From: JAKEFM01 sp035695825
GTDB taxonomy: Bacteria > Planctomycetota > UBA1135 > JAKEFM01
Direction of reading: 5' to 3'
NCBI GenBank assembly: GCA_035695825.1
Contig: DASRRH010000003.1
Span: 1-64,000 of the forward strand
Length of the DNA stretch: 64,000 bases
A program made the position numbers and the translations under genes. Each line of letters opens with the position of its first letter. The stretch's first letter is position 1. Under the pieces are notes generated by a model that was not told where the DNA came from, ran no database searches, and was given only the letters and a program-made list of their open reading frames with translations. Positions 53,484-63,105 of this stretch are shown here, one piece after another.

Positions 53484-54448
53484 GCGAGGGACCCCGCGAC
53501 GACTACCTCTGGGATCCGAAGGGAAGTCCCGATCCCGAGATCGAGAGACTCGAACGGGCCTTCGGCCCCCTCCGGTGGCGGGAGCGGCCCCTGTTGGCCC
53601 TCCCCGGACGCCGGCGGCCGGCCCTCGCCGCGGCCGCCGCCGCCTCCCTCCTCCTCGCGGGCGGGCTCGGCTGGGCGATCCTCGGCCGGGGTCGCGGCGC
53701 GGGAGGCGAGGTCGGGGGCTTCTTCGTCGAGACGTTGCGCGGCGAGGCGCAGGTCGCGGCGGGGGACGGCATGTGTCGCGAGGGGGCCGGCCGGATCCGG
53801 TCGGGGGACAGGATCCGGTGCGGGCCCGGGGCGAGCGCGAGGGTGCGCGTCGGGCCGATCGGGTCGATCGAGCTCGAGGAGCGGAGCGCCCTCCGGATCG
53901 AGCGGGGGGACGACGAGGCGTACGGCGTCTTCCTCGAGCGCGGCTCCCTCTCGGCGAGCATCTTCGCGGCCCCGCGCGTCTTCCAGGTTGGGACCCCCTC
54001 GGGGATCGCCGTCGACCTGGGGTGCGTCTACCGGACGACCGTGGACGAGGAGGGGAGAACCACGCTCGCCGTCCTCTCGGGTCGCGTTTCCTTCGAAGTC
54101 CCGGGGCGAAAGGTCCTCGTCCCGGCGCGCGCGTCCTGCCGCGCCTACCCCGACCGAGGGCCCGGGACGCCGGTCTGGGTGGACGCCCCGGAACGGTACC
54201 GGGCCTGCGTCGAGCGTCTCGACGCGGGGGCCGATCCCGAGGCGCTCGGGGAGGTCCTCTCCGGCTCTCGCCCGAAGGACTCGCTCACCCTCTGGCACCT
54301 CCTCGGCCACGGAGACGAGGCGGTCCGACAGAGGGCGTTCGACCGGCTCGCGGGGATCCGGGCACCGCCCGCGGGGCTGCGGCGCGATGGGGTCAAGGAC
54401 CGGAAGGCGCTCGAGCGGTGGCGCGACGAGATCGAGCGCTTCTGGTAG
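53480..54448 (+). CDS. FecR-domain membrane protein (probable anti-sigma/sensor)
   Basis: 322 residues. Its ATG overlaps the sigma factor stop as ATGA, so the two are co-translated. About 60 cytoplasmic residues (DPEIERLERAFGPLRW) are followed by one membrane helix (ALAAAAAASLLLAGGLGWAIL). A periplasmic FecR-like beta domain follows (FVETLRGEAQVAAGD, SGDRIRCGPGASARVRV, SIELEERSALRI, ERGSLSASIF, VGTPSGIAVDLGCVYRTTVD). It probably holds or relays a signal to the sigma factor. The trigger is unknown. Confidence 0.85.
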   Translation: MSEGPRDDYLWDPKGSPDPEIERLERAFGPLRWRERPLLALPGRRRPALAAAAAASLLLAGGLGWAILGRGRGAGGEVGGFFVETLRGEAQVAAGDGMCREGAGRIRSGDRIRCGPGASARVRVGPIGSIELEERSALRIERGDDEAYGVFLERGSLSASIFAAPRVFQVGTPSGIAVDLGCVYRTTVDEEGRTTLAVLSGRVSFEVPGRKVLVPARASCRAYPDRGPGTPVWVDAPERYRACVERLDAGADPEALGEVLSGSRPKDSLTLWHLLGHGDEAVRQRAFDRLAGIRAPPAGLRRDGVKDRKALERWRDEIERFW

Positions 54449-54498
54449 AAAGCTCCCCGGTCCGCTCCGGCCGCTCCGGGGCGGCCAGGAGAAGGACC

Positions 54499-54828
54499 AT
54501 GAACCGGAGAATGCTGGCGGCGCTCGGAGCGGGGGGACTCGCGTTCGCCTGCTCCTCGAATCCATCCACCCCGACGCCCGCGGCGAGGCCCTCGGCGAGC
54601 GCCGAGACCTCGATGCGGAACGCCAAGCTGATCCTCGGCCGCGTGCCCTGAGGGGGGTGCGTCGCCACCGTGCGTGGCGCGCTGAAGCCCCTCGAGGGGA
54701 TCCAGTCGATCGAGATCGCGGCCGGGAAGAAGGAGTTCTCCGTGACCTACGACCCCTCGAAGGTCACCGTCGACCGGTTGATCGAGGCCCTGAAGAAGAG
54801 GGGGGAAGAGGCGACCGTCGGGAACTGA
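54499..54828 (+). CDS. HMA-domain lipoprotein, selenoprotein candidate (in-frame TGA at first metal-binding position)
   Basis: Reading through one TGA gives 109 residues. The ATG at 54499 has AGGAGAAGGA upstream. A lipobox (LAFAC) makes it a lipoprotein, and a Ser/Thr/Pro linker follows. The domain begins RNAKLILGRVP, then TGA at 54649-54651 (residue 51), then GGCVATVRGALKPLEGIQSI. The metal site is therefore U-G-G-C where heavy-metal-associated (MerP/CopZ) domains have C-x-x-C. It continues KEFSVTYDPSKVTVDRLIEALKKRGEEATV to a TGA at 54826. A hairpin with a bulged U follows the in-frame TGA. Truncation at that TGA would leave only the linker, which argues for readthrough. A simple nonsense mutation is the alternative. 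Confidence 0.82.
54659..54682 (+). promoter_or_regulatory. Putative bacterial SECIS hairpin for the HMA lipoprotein
   Basis: GCG (54659-54661), a bulged T (54662) and CGCCAC (54663-54668) pair with GTGGCG (54674-54679) and CGC (54680-54682) around the 5-nt loop CGTGC. This gives nine base pairs with one bulged U, as in the E. coli fdhF element. The loop G (54670) is 19 nt after the in-frame TGA, within the usual bacterial range. Confidence 0.75.
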
Positions 54829-54843
54829 TCGGCCCCGCGCGGT

Positions 54844-56316
54844 TCAGGGGCTCCACCGCGGGGGGAGGAGGCGGCGGCGCCCCTCGTCGACGAGCGGGAT
54901 CGCCGGCTCGTCGAGGGCGACGCGGTCCCAGAGCTTGCACGTCACCTTGCGGTGCTTCTGGTCGAGCCCCTCGCAGTAGTTCGTGAACACGCACCGGCGG
55001 ACCTCCGCCCCGCGCCCGAGGCGGACCTTCCGGAACCAGTCGGGGTCGGCGAGGGACTGGCGCGCCGCGGCGACGACGTCGGCCTCGCCGCGCCGGAGGA
55101 TCCCCTCGGCCTGCTCGAACGTCGCGATTCCGCCCGAGACGACGACGGGGGTCGCGAAGCCCTCCGCCTCCACCCCCCGCTTGACCGCCGCCGCGAGGGG
55201 GACGTTCCGGCCGAAGGGGCCCCGCGCGTCGGAAAGCACCGTCGGCATGCACTCGTAGCCGCTCCTCCCCGTGTAGGGGTAGACCGCCCAGCCGACCGCC
55301 GGCTGCTTCGCGTCGTCGAACTTCCCCCCCTTCGAGAGGGAAAGGTAGTCGAACCCCTCGCGCGCGAAGGCGGCGCCGAAGTGGACGGCGTCCTCGAGGT
55401 CCGATCCTCCGGCGATCGCCTCGTCGCCGAGGAAGCGGACCCCGACGCAGGTGGCCCCTCCGACCCGCTCCCGCACGGCCCGGTAGACCTCGAGGGGGAG
55501 GCGCAGGCGGTTCTCCCGCGATCCGCCGTAGCCGTCCGTCCGGACGTTCGTCCGGGAGAGGAACGAGGCCATCGTGTAGGCGTGGGCGTAGTGGAGCTCG
55601 ACGCCGTCGAAGCCCGCCTCGCGGGCGCGGGCGGCCGCGTCGGCGAAGATCCCCGGGAGGACCGCCGGCAGGTCCCGGACGTGGGGGAGGCGGAGGTCCG
55701 TCACCCGCTCCCGGTACCCGAATCGGAGCGACTCGAGCTCCCGGGGGTCGAGGACCCGTTCGTGGAGGGCTTCCGGGGCGGAACCGAGGAAGGCGCGCAC
55801 CTCCGCCTCGGGCGCCTCGCGCCAGCGCGGCTCGCCGGTCGCCTCGGCGAGCGCCTCGCGGTGCCGTTCCTCCAAGGAGAGGAAGCGCTCGAAGTACTTG
55901 AGCGGCTCGGGGCGGCGCTTGACCGCGAGGAAGTCGAGGATCTGGATGAAGAGGCGGGTGTGCCCGTCGCTCGAGCGGCGAACCGCCTCGACGAGGGCGC
56001 GAAGCCCCGGCAAGAACCGGTCGTGCCCGATCCGGAGCAGCGGTCCGCTCGGGACGTCCCGGACCCCCGTCGCCTCGACGACGATCGCCCCCGGCCTCCC
56101 TTCCGCGAACCGCGCGTACCAGTCGAGGTTGTCCTTCGTGACGAAGCCTTCCTCCGTCGCCCGCCAGGGGACCATCGCGGGCACCCAGGTGCGGCTCTCG
56201 AGGAGGACGGGCCCGACGCGGATCGGTCGGAAGAGGAGAGCGCGCGCCGCCTCCTCCTCGGTCGGCCAGCGCGCGGGCTCGATCTTGTGCCGGATCGCTT
56301 CCGGGGGATGCCACAT
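54844..56316 (-). CDS. NADH:flavin oxidoreductase, old yellow enzyme family
   Basis: 490 residues. Features of the FMN-binding TIM barrel are ARDNLDWYARFAEG-like NLDWYARFAEGRPGAIVVEATGV, FDGVELHYAHAYTMASFLS with the catalytic-site H and Y, NVRTDGYGGSRENRLRLPLEVYRAVRE (phosphate loop) and TPVVVSGGIATFEQAEGILRRGEADVVAAARQSLADPDW. The C-terminus has CVFTNYCEGLDQKHRKVTCKLW with three cysteines in a place where longer family members bind Fe-S, but no full second domain follows. It is cytoplasmic and reduces an activated double bond. The substrate is unknown. It is followed upstream by the radical-SAM gene (22-bp gap). Confidence 0.88.
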   Translation of the reverse strand: MWHPPEAIRHKIEPARWPTEEEAARALLFRPIRVGPVLLESRTWVPAMVPWRATEEGFVTKDNLDWYARFAEGRPGAIVVEATGVRDVPSGPLLRIGHDRFLPGLRALVEAVRRSSDGHTRLFIQILDFLAVKRRPEPLKYFERFLSLEERHREALAEATGEPRWREAPEAEVRAFLGSAPEALHERVLDPRELESLRFGYRERVTDLRLPHVRDLPAVLPGIFADAAARAREAGFDGVELHYAHAYTMASFLSRTNVRTDGYGGSRENRLRLPLEVYRAVRERVGGATCVGVRFLGDEAIAGGSDLEDAVHFGAAFAREGFDYLSLSKGGKFDDAKQPAVGWAVYPYTGRSGYECMPTVLSDARGPFGRNVPLAAAVKRGVEAEGFATPVVVSGGIATFEQAEGILRRGEADVVAAARQSLADPDWFRKVRLGRGAEVRRCVFTNYCEGLDQKHRKVTCKLWDRVALDEPAIPLVDEGRRRLLPPRWSP

Positions 56317-56337
56317 GGGACCTTCCCGCGCTCGAAG

Positions 56338-57456
56338 CTACCGGCGCGGGACGGCCGCGCCGGCTCCGTTCGGGGCGGGCTCGACGAAGGGCTCGGGCCT
56401 CCAGAATCCGGGGATCGCCGCGCCGCAGTCGGGACAGGCGCCGTCGCGGAGCCGGTTCTCGCGGACGACGTAGCCCCGGCGAGCGATCAGGAGGGCGCGA
56501 CACTTCGGACAGGTCGTGTTCTCGGCGTCGCCCACGCGGCCCGGCAGGTTGCCGGCATAGACGAAATGGAGCCCCTCGCTCCGCCCGATCTCGACCGCCT
56601 CGAGGAGCTTCGAGGCCGCCGTGCCGTCCCGGTCCGTCATCTTGTAGTCGGGGTGGAACGCCGTGACGTGCCAGGGAATCTCGGGGGAGACCGAGACGAG
56701 GAAGCGGGCGATGTCGCGGAGCTCCTCCGCGGAGTCGTTCAGCCCGGGCACGACGAGGGTCACGATCTCCACCCAGAACCCCATCCCCTTGAGGCGGCGG
56801 ACCGTGTCGAGGACCGTCTCGAGCCGGCCGCCGAGCTTGCGGTATTCCCGGTCCTGGAACGACTTCAGGTCCACCTTGTAGAGGTCCACGAACGGGCGGA
56901 TGTAGCGCAGCACCTCGGGCGTCCCGTTGCCGTTCGAGATGTAGGCGCAGGCGAGGCCCGCCCGCCGCGCGTGGCGGAAGACCTCGACCGCCCACTCGCT
57001 CGTGATGAGGGGCTCGTTGTAGGTGCTCGCGACGACGCGCGCGCCGAGCTGGCGGGCGAGGGAGACGAGCGACTCCGGGGTGGCGTCGCGGGGGGGAGCG
57101 AGGGCGCCGGGGTCCCGGATCGCCTGGGAGGTGATCCAGTTCTGGCAGTAGCCGCAGTGGAAGTCGCACCCGAGCATCCCGAAGGAGAGGGCGTCGCTCC
57201 CCGGGAAGGCGTGGAAGAAGGGCTTCTTCTCGATCGGGTCGCACTGGAGCGCGCCGACGTACCCGAAGGGGGCGTAGAGGACGCCTCCCCGGTTGAAGCG
57301 AACCTTGCAGACGCCGGGGCGCCCCTCGGGGATGGGGCAGCGGTGTCCGCACGCGTAGCAGACGACCTTCCCCCCCTCCTGTCTCTCATAGAGGATGGCT
57401 TCCCTCGTCCGGGTCGCGAGGACCTCGGCGAGGGGGGCTCCGGCGGGCGCGCTCAC
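56338..57456 (-). CDS. amrS: Radical SAM enzyme, AmmeMemoRadiSam/PflA-like (AmrS-type)
   Basis: 372 residues from a GTG at 57456; a TTG at 57531 gives an Arg-rich extension and is less likely. The 4Fe-4S/SAM motif is Cys97-x3-Cys101-x2-Cys104 (GCDFHCGYCQNW). Before it is CYACGHRC with GRPGVCKVRFN, and at the end are two Cys pairs (TTCPKCRALL, ACPDCGAAIPGFW), a rubredoxin-like zinc knuckle. TYNEPLITSEW and HPDYKMTDRDGT are family signatures. Homologues sit with MEMO1 and AMMECR1, but neither is nearby here. The reaction is not established for the family. Confidence 0.85.
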   Translation of the reverse strand: MSAPAGAPLAEVLATRTREAILYERQEGGKVVCYACGHRCPIPEGRPGVCKVRFNRGGVLYAPFGYVGALQCDPIEKKPFFHAFPGSDALSFGMLGCDFHCGYCQNWITSQAIRDPGALAPPRDATPESLVSLARQLGARVVASTYNEPLITSEWAVEVFRHARRAGLACAYISNGNGTPEVLRYIRPFVDLYKVDLKSFQDREYRKLGGRLETVLDTVRRLKGMGFWVEIVTLVVPGLNDSAEELRDIARFLVSVSPEIPWHVTAFHPDYKMTDRDGTAASKLLEAVEIGRSEGLHFVYAGNLPGRVGDAENTTCPKCRALLIARRGYVVRENRLRDGACPDCGAAIPGFWRPEPFVEPAPNGAGAAVPRR

Positions 57457-57643
57457 GGGTGTCGGGTGAACGGCGATAGCGTACCTCCTCCTCCTCTTCC
57501 AGCGGGCCGGCGCGGGGCCCGGTCGGCGCAACTTTCGGGAGGACCGGCGCTATCAGGACCCCGCCCGAGGCTTCGTTCCCCCGCGGGAAGGAATCTCGCC
57601 GTATCTTCGTCTACTCGACCCCGGCCCGGCCCGGGAGGTGAGG

Positions 57644-59308
57644 ATGCCCCGGCCCTTCCCCCCGCCCCCGATCCTGCTCTTCGTCTTGACCGCCGGAGGA
57701 TGCACGTCCTACGCCGTCCGCGACGCCGACCGCGAGGTCGCGAGGATCCTCGAGGGGCTCGAGCGCGACCAGATCGAGGCGCGCATCCCCCGCCTCGTCC
57801 ACCCCGAGCCCGCTCCGCCGCCCGAGTCGGCCCCCGCCTCGCGGCCGGCCGGAGGCGCGGAGAGCGCGCCCGCGACGGAGCCCGCCGCCGGCCCGGAGCC
57901 CGCCCGGCTCGGCGTGAAGGAGTCGATCCGTCTCGCCGTCCGGCAGAGCCGCGGCTACCGCGACCAGGTCGAGACCCTCTACCTCCAGGCCCTCTCCCTC
58001 ACGGGAACGCGCCGGGGGTTCTCTCCCCGGCTGACGGGCGTCCTCTCCTATCTCTTCTCGAATGCCGACGCGTCGGCCCCCTCCCACGCGGGGGCGGCCT
58101 CCCTCGGCGTCTCCCAGATCCTCCCCCTCGGCGGAACCCTCACCCTCTCGGCCGACGAGAGGGCGTCGCTCACGAAGGAGGCCCCGGAACTCGACTCCGC
58201 GGGCGACCCGATCTCCGTCCACGACACCTCCTTCGGCGACCCGACCTATTCGGGTTCCCTCACGGCGCGGTACCAGCAGAACCTCCTGCGAGGATTCGGC
58301 TACGAGGCCTCCCACGACGCTCTGATCCAGGCGGAGCGGTCCATGGTCTACGCGGCGCGGGAGTTCGAGCTGTTCCGCCAGGACTTCACCGTCGACGTCG
58401 CGCGCCGCTTCTACGGCCTCGTCTCGCAGCAGCGGGTGGTCGAGAACAACCGCGTGCGCGCCGGCACGGCGAAGCGGAATCTCGCCCAGTCGGAGGCCCT
58501 CCACCGCGTCGGGCGGCTGAACCGGGTCGACCTCTACCGCGCCCAGGGGGACGCGCTCAGCGCGGAGAACGACCTCCTCGCCGCCGAGCAGGCGTTCCGG
58601 GACTCCCTCGATCAGTTCAAGATCTTCCTCGGGCTCTCGACGAGCGAGCGGCTCGAGATCCTCCCGGAGGAGCCCCCCTTCGTTCCCGTCTCCTATTCGC
58701 TCCCCTCGGCGATCGCCGCGGCGGAGGCGAACCGCCTCGACTTCAAGACGGACGCCGATCAGCTCGAGGACGCGCGCCGCGCGGTGCGGATCGCGGCCCA
58801 GGGGCTCCACGCGGACCTCACGCTGGACGTGGCGGGGGCGCTGGCGGCCCCGGACGTCGCGGGGGTCGGGAACCAGCGCTTCGGGGACGGCTCCCTCACG
58901 GCGGGACTCGCCCTGGGACTCCCCCTCGACCGCAAGGCCGAGCGCAACGCCTATCGTTCGGCCACGATCGCCCTCGACCGGGCGAAGCGTGCCTACGACC
59001 TCGCCCACGACAACCTCGCCCTCGAGGTGCGGCGCTCGCTCCGGGAGCTCGAGCGCGCGCGGACCACGCTCGACATCCAGCGGCGGGCGATCGAGACCGC
59101 GGGGCTGCGGGTGCGGATCGCGACGATCCAGTTCCGGGCGGGGGACGTGAGCAACCGCGACGTCGTCGAGGCGGAGCGGGAGCTCCTCGACGCGAAGAAC
59201 CAGGAGATCGAGCAGCGGGTCGCCTACGAGATCGCCCGCCTGCAACTCCGCCGCAACCTCGGTACGCTGCTCGTCGACCCGGAGGGTCTATGGGTCGAAG
59301 AACGCTGA
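57644..59308 (+). CDS. TolC-like outer-membrane efflux lipoprotein
   Basis: 554 residues. The ATG at 57644 is five bases after GGAGG; an in-frame GTG at 57638 overlaps the ribosome-binding site. A lipobox (LTAGGC) and an Ala/Pro linker precede two long helical repeats: VAAEQAFRDSLDQFKIFLG-type coils and RAYDLAHDNLALEVRRSLRELERARTTLDIQRRAIETAG-type heptads, with beta segments (SGSLTARYQQNLLRGFG) between. The YxQNLLRGFG and EAERELLDAKNQEIEQRVAYEIARLQL blocks match the OEP/TolC family. It forms the outer-membrane duct of the efflux operon. Its end overlaps the next gene by 19 bp. Confidence 0.85.
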   Translation: MPRPFPPPPILLFVLTAGGCTSYAVRDADREVARILEGLERDQIEARIPRLVHPEPAPPPESAPASRPAGGAESAPATEPAAGPEPARLGVKESIRLAVRQSRGYRDQVETLYLQALSLTGTRRGFSPRLTGVLSYLFSNADASAPSHAGAASLGVSQILPLGGTLTLSADERASLTKEAPELDSAGDPISVHDTSFGDPTYSGSLTARYQQNLLRGFGYEASHDALIQAERSMVYAAREFELFRQDFTVDVARRFYGLVSQQRVVENNRVRAGTAKRNLAQSEALHRVGRLNRVDLYRAQGDALSAENDLLAAEQAFRDSLDQFKIFLGLSTSERLEILPEEPPFVPVSYSLPSAIAAAEANRLDFKTDADQLEDARRAVRIAAQGLHADLTLDVAGALAAPDVAGVGNQRFGDGSLTAGLALGLPLDRKAERNAYRSATIALDRAKRAYDLAHDNLALEVRRSLRELERARTTLDIQRRAIETAGLRVRIATIQFRAGDVSNRDVVEAERELLDAKNQEIEQRVAYEIARLQLRRNLGTLLVDPEGLWVEER

Positions 59309-60781
59309 TCCTGGTCGGCGGCGCCGCCGTCCTCCTCCTCGGCCTCCTCGCCGCGGCGAAGGCGCACTTCTCCGGCGGCGACGACGCCGGGAAGGAGTCG
59401 GTCGGGACCGCCCTCGCCACGCGCGGCAAGCTGAAGATCACGGTGACCTCGACGGGGACGGTCAAGGCGAAGGAGTCGAAGGCCGTCCGCTCCGAGATCG
59501 AGAACCGCTCCGAGGTCACCTGGATCATCGAGGAGGGGAAGGAGGTGAAGGACGGGGACCTCCTGGTCGAGCTCGACAAGAAGGACCTGCAGAAGAACTT
59601 CGACCAGCTCGAGATCCAGGTCTCCCAGGTCGAGACGGAGTACTCCGCGGCAGGGACGGATCTCGAGATCCAGAAGGCCTCGAACGAGAGCGACATCAAG
59701 AAGGCGGAGCTCAAGCTCGAGGTCGCCGAGAAGGAGCTCGAGAAGTACCGGGAAGGGGAGTCGAAGGACCAGCGGCGCAAGCTCCTCCTCGAGGTCGACA
59801 AGGCGAAGTCGGAGCTCGAGCGGGCCGAGAAGAAGCACCGGGACGCGCTCGACCTCGAGAAGGAGGGCTTCGTCACCCCCGTGCAGGTCGAGGAGGCGCG
59901 CATCCAGTTCGAGACCTGGAAGGTCCAGAAGGAGTCCGCCGACCTCGCCCTCGACCTCTTCGAGAAGTACACCCACCCGATGACGCTGCGGCAGAAGGAG
60001 GCGGCGGCCGAGGAGGCGAAGAGCGAGCTCGAGCGGTCGCGCAAGACCGCGGAGAGCCAGCTCCGGCAGAAGGAGGCGGCGCTCAAGCAGAAGGAGCGGA
60101 CGCGGATCTCGACGAAGGAGCAGTTCGATCGCACGAAGCGGAACCTCGAGAAGTGCACGATCAAGGCGGCGCAGCCCGGGATCGTCGTCTACGGCAACCC
60201 CGACGAGCCCTGGATGCGCCAGGAGGTAAAGGTCGGGATGAGCGTCTGGCAGAACCACACGATCCTCACGATCCCGAACCTCGAGGTCCTCCAGGTCCTC
60301 CTCCAGATCCACGAGACCGACATCGGGAAGCTGAAGGCCGGGCAGACCGCGGTCGTCACCCCAGAGGCCGACCCGACCCGCCACTTGACGGGGGCCGTGA
60401 CGAAGGTCGCCCAGATCGCCGGCTCCCGTTGGGGGTGGGACGACGAGGTGAAGCGCTTCGGCGTCGAGGTGACGATCGAGGACAAGAGCGCCGGCCTCAA
60501 GCCCTCGACGAGCGCCAAGGTCGAGATCCTCGTCGAGGAGGTGCCCGACGTCCTCTCCGTCCCGATCCAGGCGGTCTTCGCGAGGGAGGGGAAGTCCTTC
60601 GTCTACCTGTCGAACGGGAAGGAGCGCCCCGAGCGCCGCGACGTGAAGCCGGGCCGCCAGAACGACACCCACGTCGAGATCGTCGAGGGGCTGAAGGACG
60701 GCGAGGTCGTCTTCCTCCGCAGCCCCGAGGGGGAGACGGCCGGGCCCGAGGAGAAGGCCGAGGAGAAGAAGCCGGAGAGCG

Positions 60782-61477
<696 letters not shown>

Positions 61478-61480
61478 CCC

Positions 61481-62758
61481 GTGCTCGCCCACCTCGCCGA
61501 GGAGTTCGGCCTCGGTCTGCGCAACCTCCGCCGCTACAAGCTCCGCTCGTTCCTGACGACGCTCGGGATCGTCTTCGGGATCTCCTCCGTGATCGCGATG
61601 ACCGCCGTCGGAGCGGGGGCGCGCGAGGAGATCCTGCGGCAGATGCGCCACCTCGGCGTCCGCAACCTCATCGTCAACTCCGTCCGTCCCCCCCGCACGC
61701 AGAAGCCGACGGGCCAGGAGAACCAGTGGCTCGGCCAGTACGGCCTCACCTTCCACGACCTCGACCGCGTCCGGGCGACGATCCCGACGGTCGCTGAGGC
61801 GCTCCCCGTCCACTTCGCCTCGAAGGGGATCTGGCGCGGGGGGAAGCGGATCCAGGGGCGGGTCTTCGGGGTCCTCCCCGAGCACCTCTCGATGCTGAAC
61901 CTCCGGCCGGAGGTCGGCCGCGCCCTCTCGACCCTCGACCAGGAGAAGGCCGAGCGGGTCTGCGTCGTGCGCCGGGAGCTCCTCGAGAAGCTCGGCATCG
62001 TCGAGGATCCGCTCGGGTTGGACCTCCGGGTCGGGACGAACTTCTTCCGCGTCGTCGGGGTCCTCGCCGACGAGAAGTTCGACACCCCGACGCGGCGCGC
62101 GCTCGCGGTCGACGCCCAGTTCTCGGAGGTCTACGTCCCCTTCCGGACCGTGATCAAGACGTACGGCCTCTTCAACTCCTCGTCGAACGCCGGCTCCTCG
62201 GAGCAGACGCGGATCGAGCTCGACCAGATCCTGATCCAGGTGCGCTCGGAGGAGGAGGTGGCGGAGACGGCGCAGATGGTCGCCACGCTCCTCGCGAAGT
62301 TCCACAAGGAGCGCGACTACGAGATCCTCGTCCCCCTCGAGATGCTCGAGCAGCGCCGCGCCACGCAGCGCGTCTTCTCGCGCGTGATGACCCTGATCGC
62401 CGGCATCTCCCTCCTCGTCGGCGGGATCGGGATCGTGAACATCATGCTCGCGACGGTCGCGGAGCGGACCCGGGAGATCGGGATCCGGCGCGCGCTCGGG
62501 GCGAAGCGGCGCCACATCGTCGAGCAGTTCCTGATGGAGACCGTGGCGATCGCCGCCCTCGGAGGCGCGATCGGCTGCGTCGTCGGGGTCGGCGCCGCTC
62601 CGGGGATCGGCGCCTACGCGCGCTGGCCCACGATCGTCACGCCGACGTCGATCGTCGGGGCCCTCGGGATCTCCTGCGTGGTCGGGATCCTGTTCGGGCT
62701 CTATCCCGCCGTCCGGGCGGCCCGCCTACACCCGATCGAGGCGCTCCGCCACGAGTAG
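61481..62758 (+). CDS. MacB-type ABC transporter permease (FtsX family)
   Basis: 425 residues from a GTG. One N-terminal helix (LTTLGIVFGISSVIAMTAVGAG) is followed by a large periplasmic MacB core domain of about 240 residues. Three C-terminal helices (TLIAGISLLVGGIGIVNIMLATV, AIAALGGAIGCVVGV, GISCVVGILFGLYPAVRAARLHPIEALRHE) complete it. The ending PAVRAARLxPIEALRxE is the family signature. With the three genes before it this makes a complete TolC-MacA-MacB-type tripartite exporter, possibly for a peptide, lipid or macrolide-like substrate. The substrate is not apparent. Confidence 0.93.
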   Translation: MLAHLAEEFGLGLRNLRRYKLRSFLTTLGIVFGISSVIAMTAVGAGAREEILRQMRHLGVRNLIVNSVRPPRTQKPTGQENQWLGQYGLTFHDLDRVRATIPTVAEALPVHFASKGIWRGGKRIQGRVFGVLPEHLSMLNLRPEVGRALSTLDQEKAERVCVVRRELLEKLGIVEDPLGLDLRVGTNFFRVVGVLADEKFDTPTRRALAVDAQFSEVYVPFRTVIKTYGLFNSSSNAGSSEQTRIELDQILIQVRSEEEVAETAQMVATLLAKFHKERDYEILVPLEMLEQRRATQRVFSRVMTLIAGISLLVGGIGIVNIMLATVAERTREIGIRRALGAKRRHIVEQFLMETVAIAALGGAIGCVVGVGAAPGIGAYARWPTIVTPTSIVGALGISCVVGILFGLYPAVRAARLHPIEALRHE

Positions 62759-62852
62759 GCCACCACCCGAACTCATTGCAAGTCCTTGTCCGGCAGGATG
62801 TCACGCCGGCGACCCTTGCGTCCGCAAGGCCCCGCGTCCGGATTCCTCCTTT

Positions 62853-62953
62853 CCTACGCTTAGGAGAGTAGGGCCTCGCTGGAAACCGGAGGGGCCCGGT
62901 CCCGAAGAGACGGAATCGCCGGCCGAGGAGGCCGGCGCTGGAAGTCAGCGAGG
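62853..62953 (+). ncRNA. Putative structured RNA, multibranched
   Basis: The stretch after the efflux operon folds by eye into CCTCGCTG (62874-62881) paired with CAGCGAGG (62946-62953), enclosing three hairpins: ACCGG/CCGGT (62885-62889 with 62896-62900), CCG/CGG (62902-62904 with 62911-62913), and a perfect 8-bp CGCCGGCC/GGCCGGCG (62917-62924 with 62930-62937). A small hairpin (62853-62857 with 62868-62872) precedes it, and a strong terminator follows at 62964. It matches no RNA family I know. The gap 62759-63105 (347 bp) has no convincing ORF. Confidence 0.45.
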
Positions 62954-62963
62954 GTCGTTCCTG

Positions 62964-63005
62964 GAGGCGGGGGGCGCGGAAACGCTCCCCGCCTCGCGTT
63001 TTTTT
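62964..63005 (+). terminator. Strong rho-independent terminator
   Basis: GAGGCGGGGGGCG pairs with CGCTCCCCGCCTC (13 bp with one G-T) around the loop CGGAAA. It is followed by GCG and seven T residues (62999-63005). It lies 206 bp after the MacB permease stop and ends either that operon or the putative RNA before it. It is the only textbook hairpin-plus-T terminator I found in the window. Confidence 0.88.
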
Positions 63006-63105
63006 CCAAGCGCGGCCCTCCCGGTTCGAGCCGGGCGCTCGAGGAGCGACGTTAGAATCGGTCCCGCTTCCGGGGTGGAGGCGGCTCCCCCCGCCCCGTC
63101 CCTGG

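Noticed and set aside
54952..59289. A very long plus-strand open frame leading into the membrane-fusion gene
   Set aside because: It is antisense to the OYE and radical-SAM genes and in another frame from the TolC-like gene. Only the part from 59290 is protein-like.
62761..62850. The minus-strand translation contains GGIRTRG and CRTRTCN, which often mark antisense reading of tRNA genes
   Set aside because: Neither strand has a GGTTCGAAT-like T-arm or a cloverleaf, so no tRNA is called. A tRNA-Sec was also looked for here and not found.
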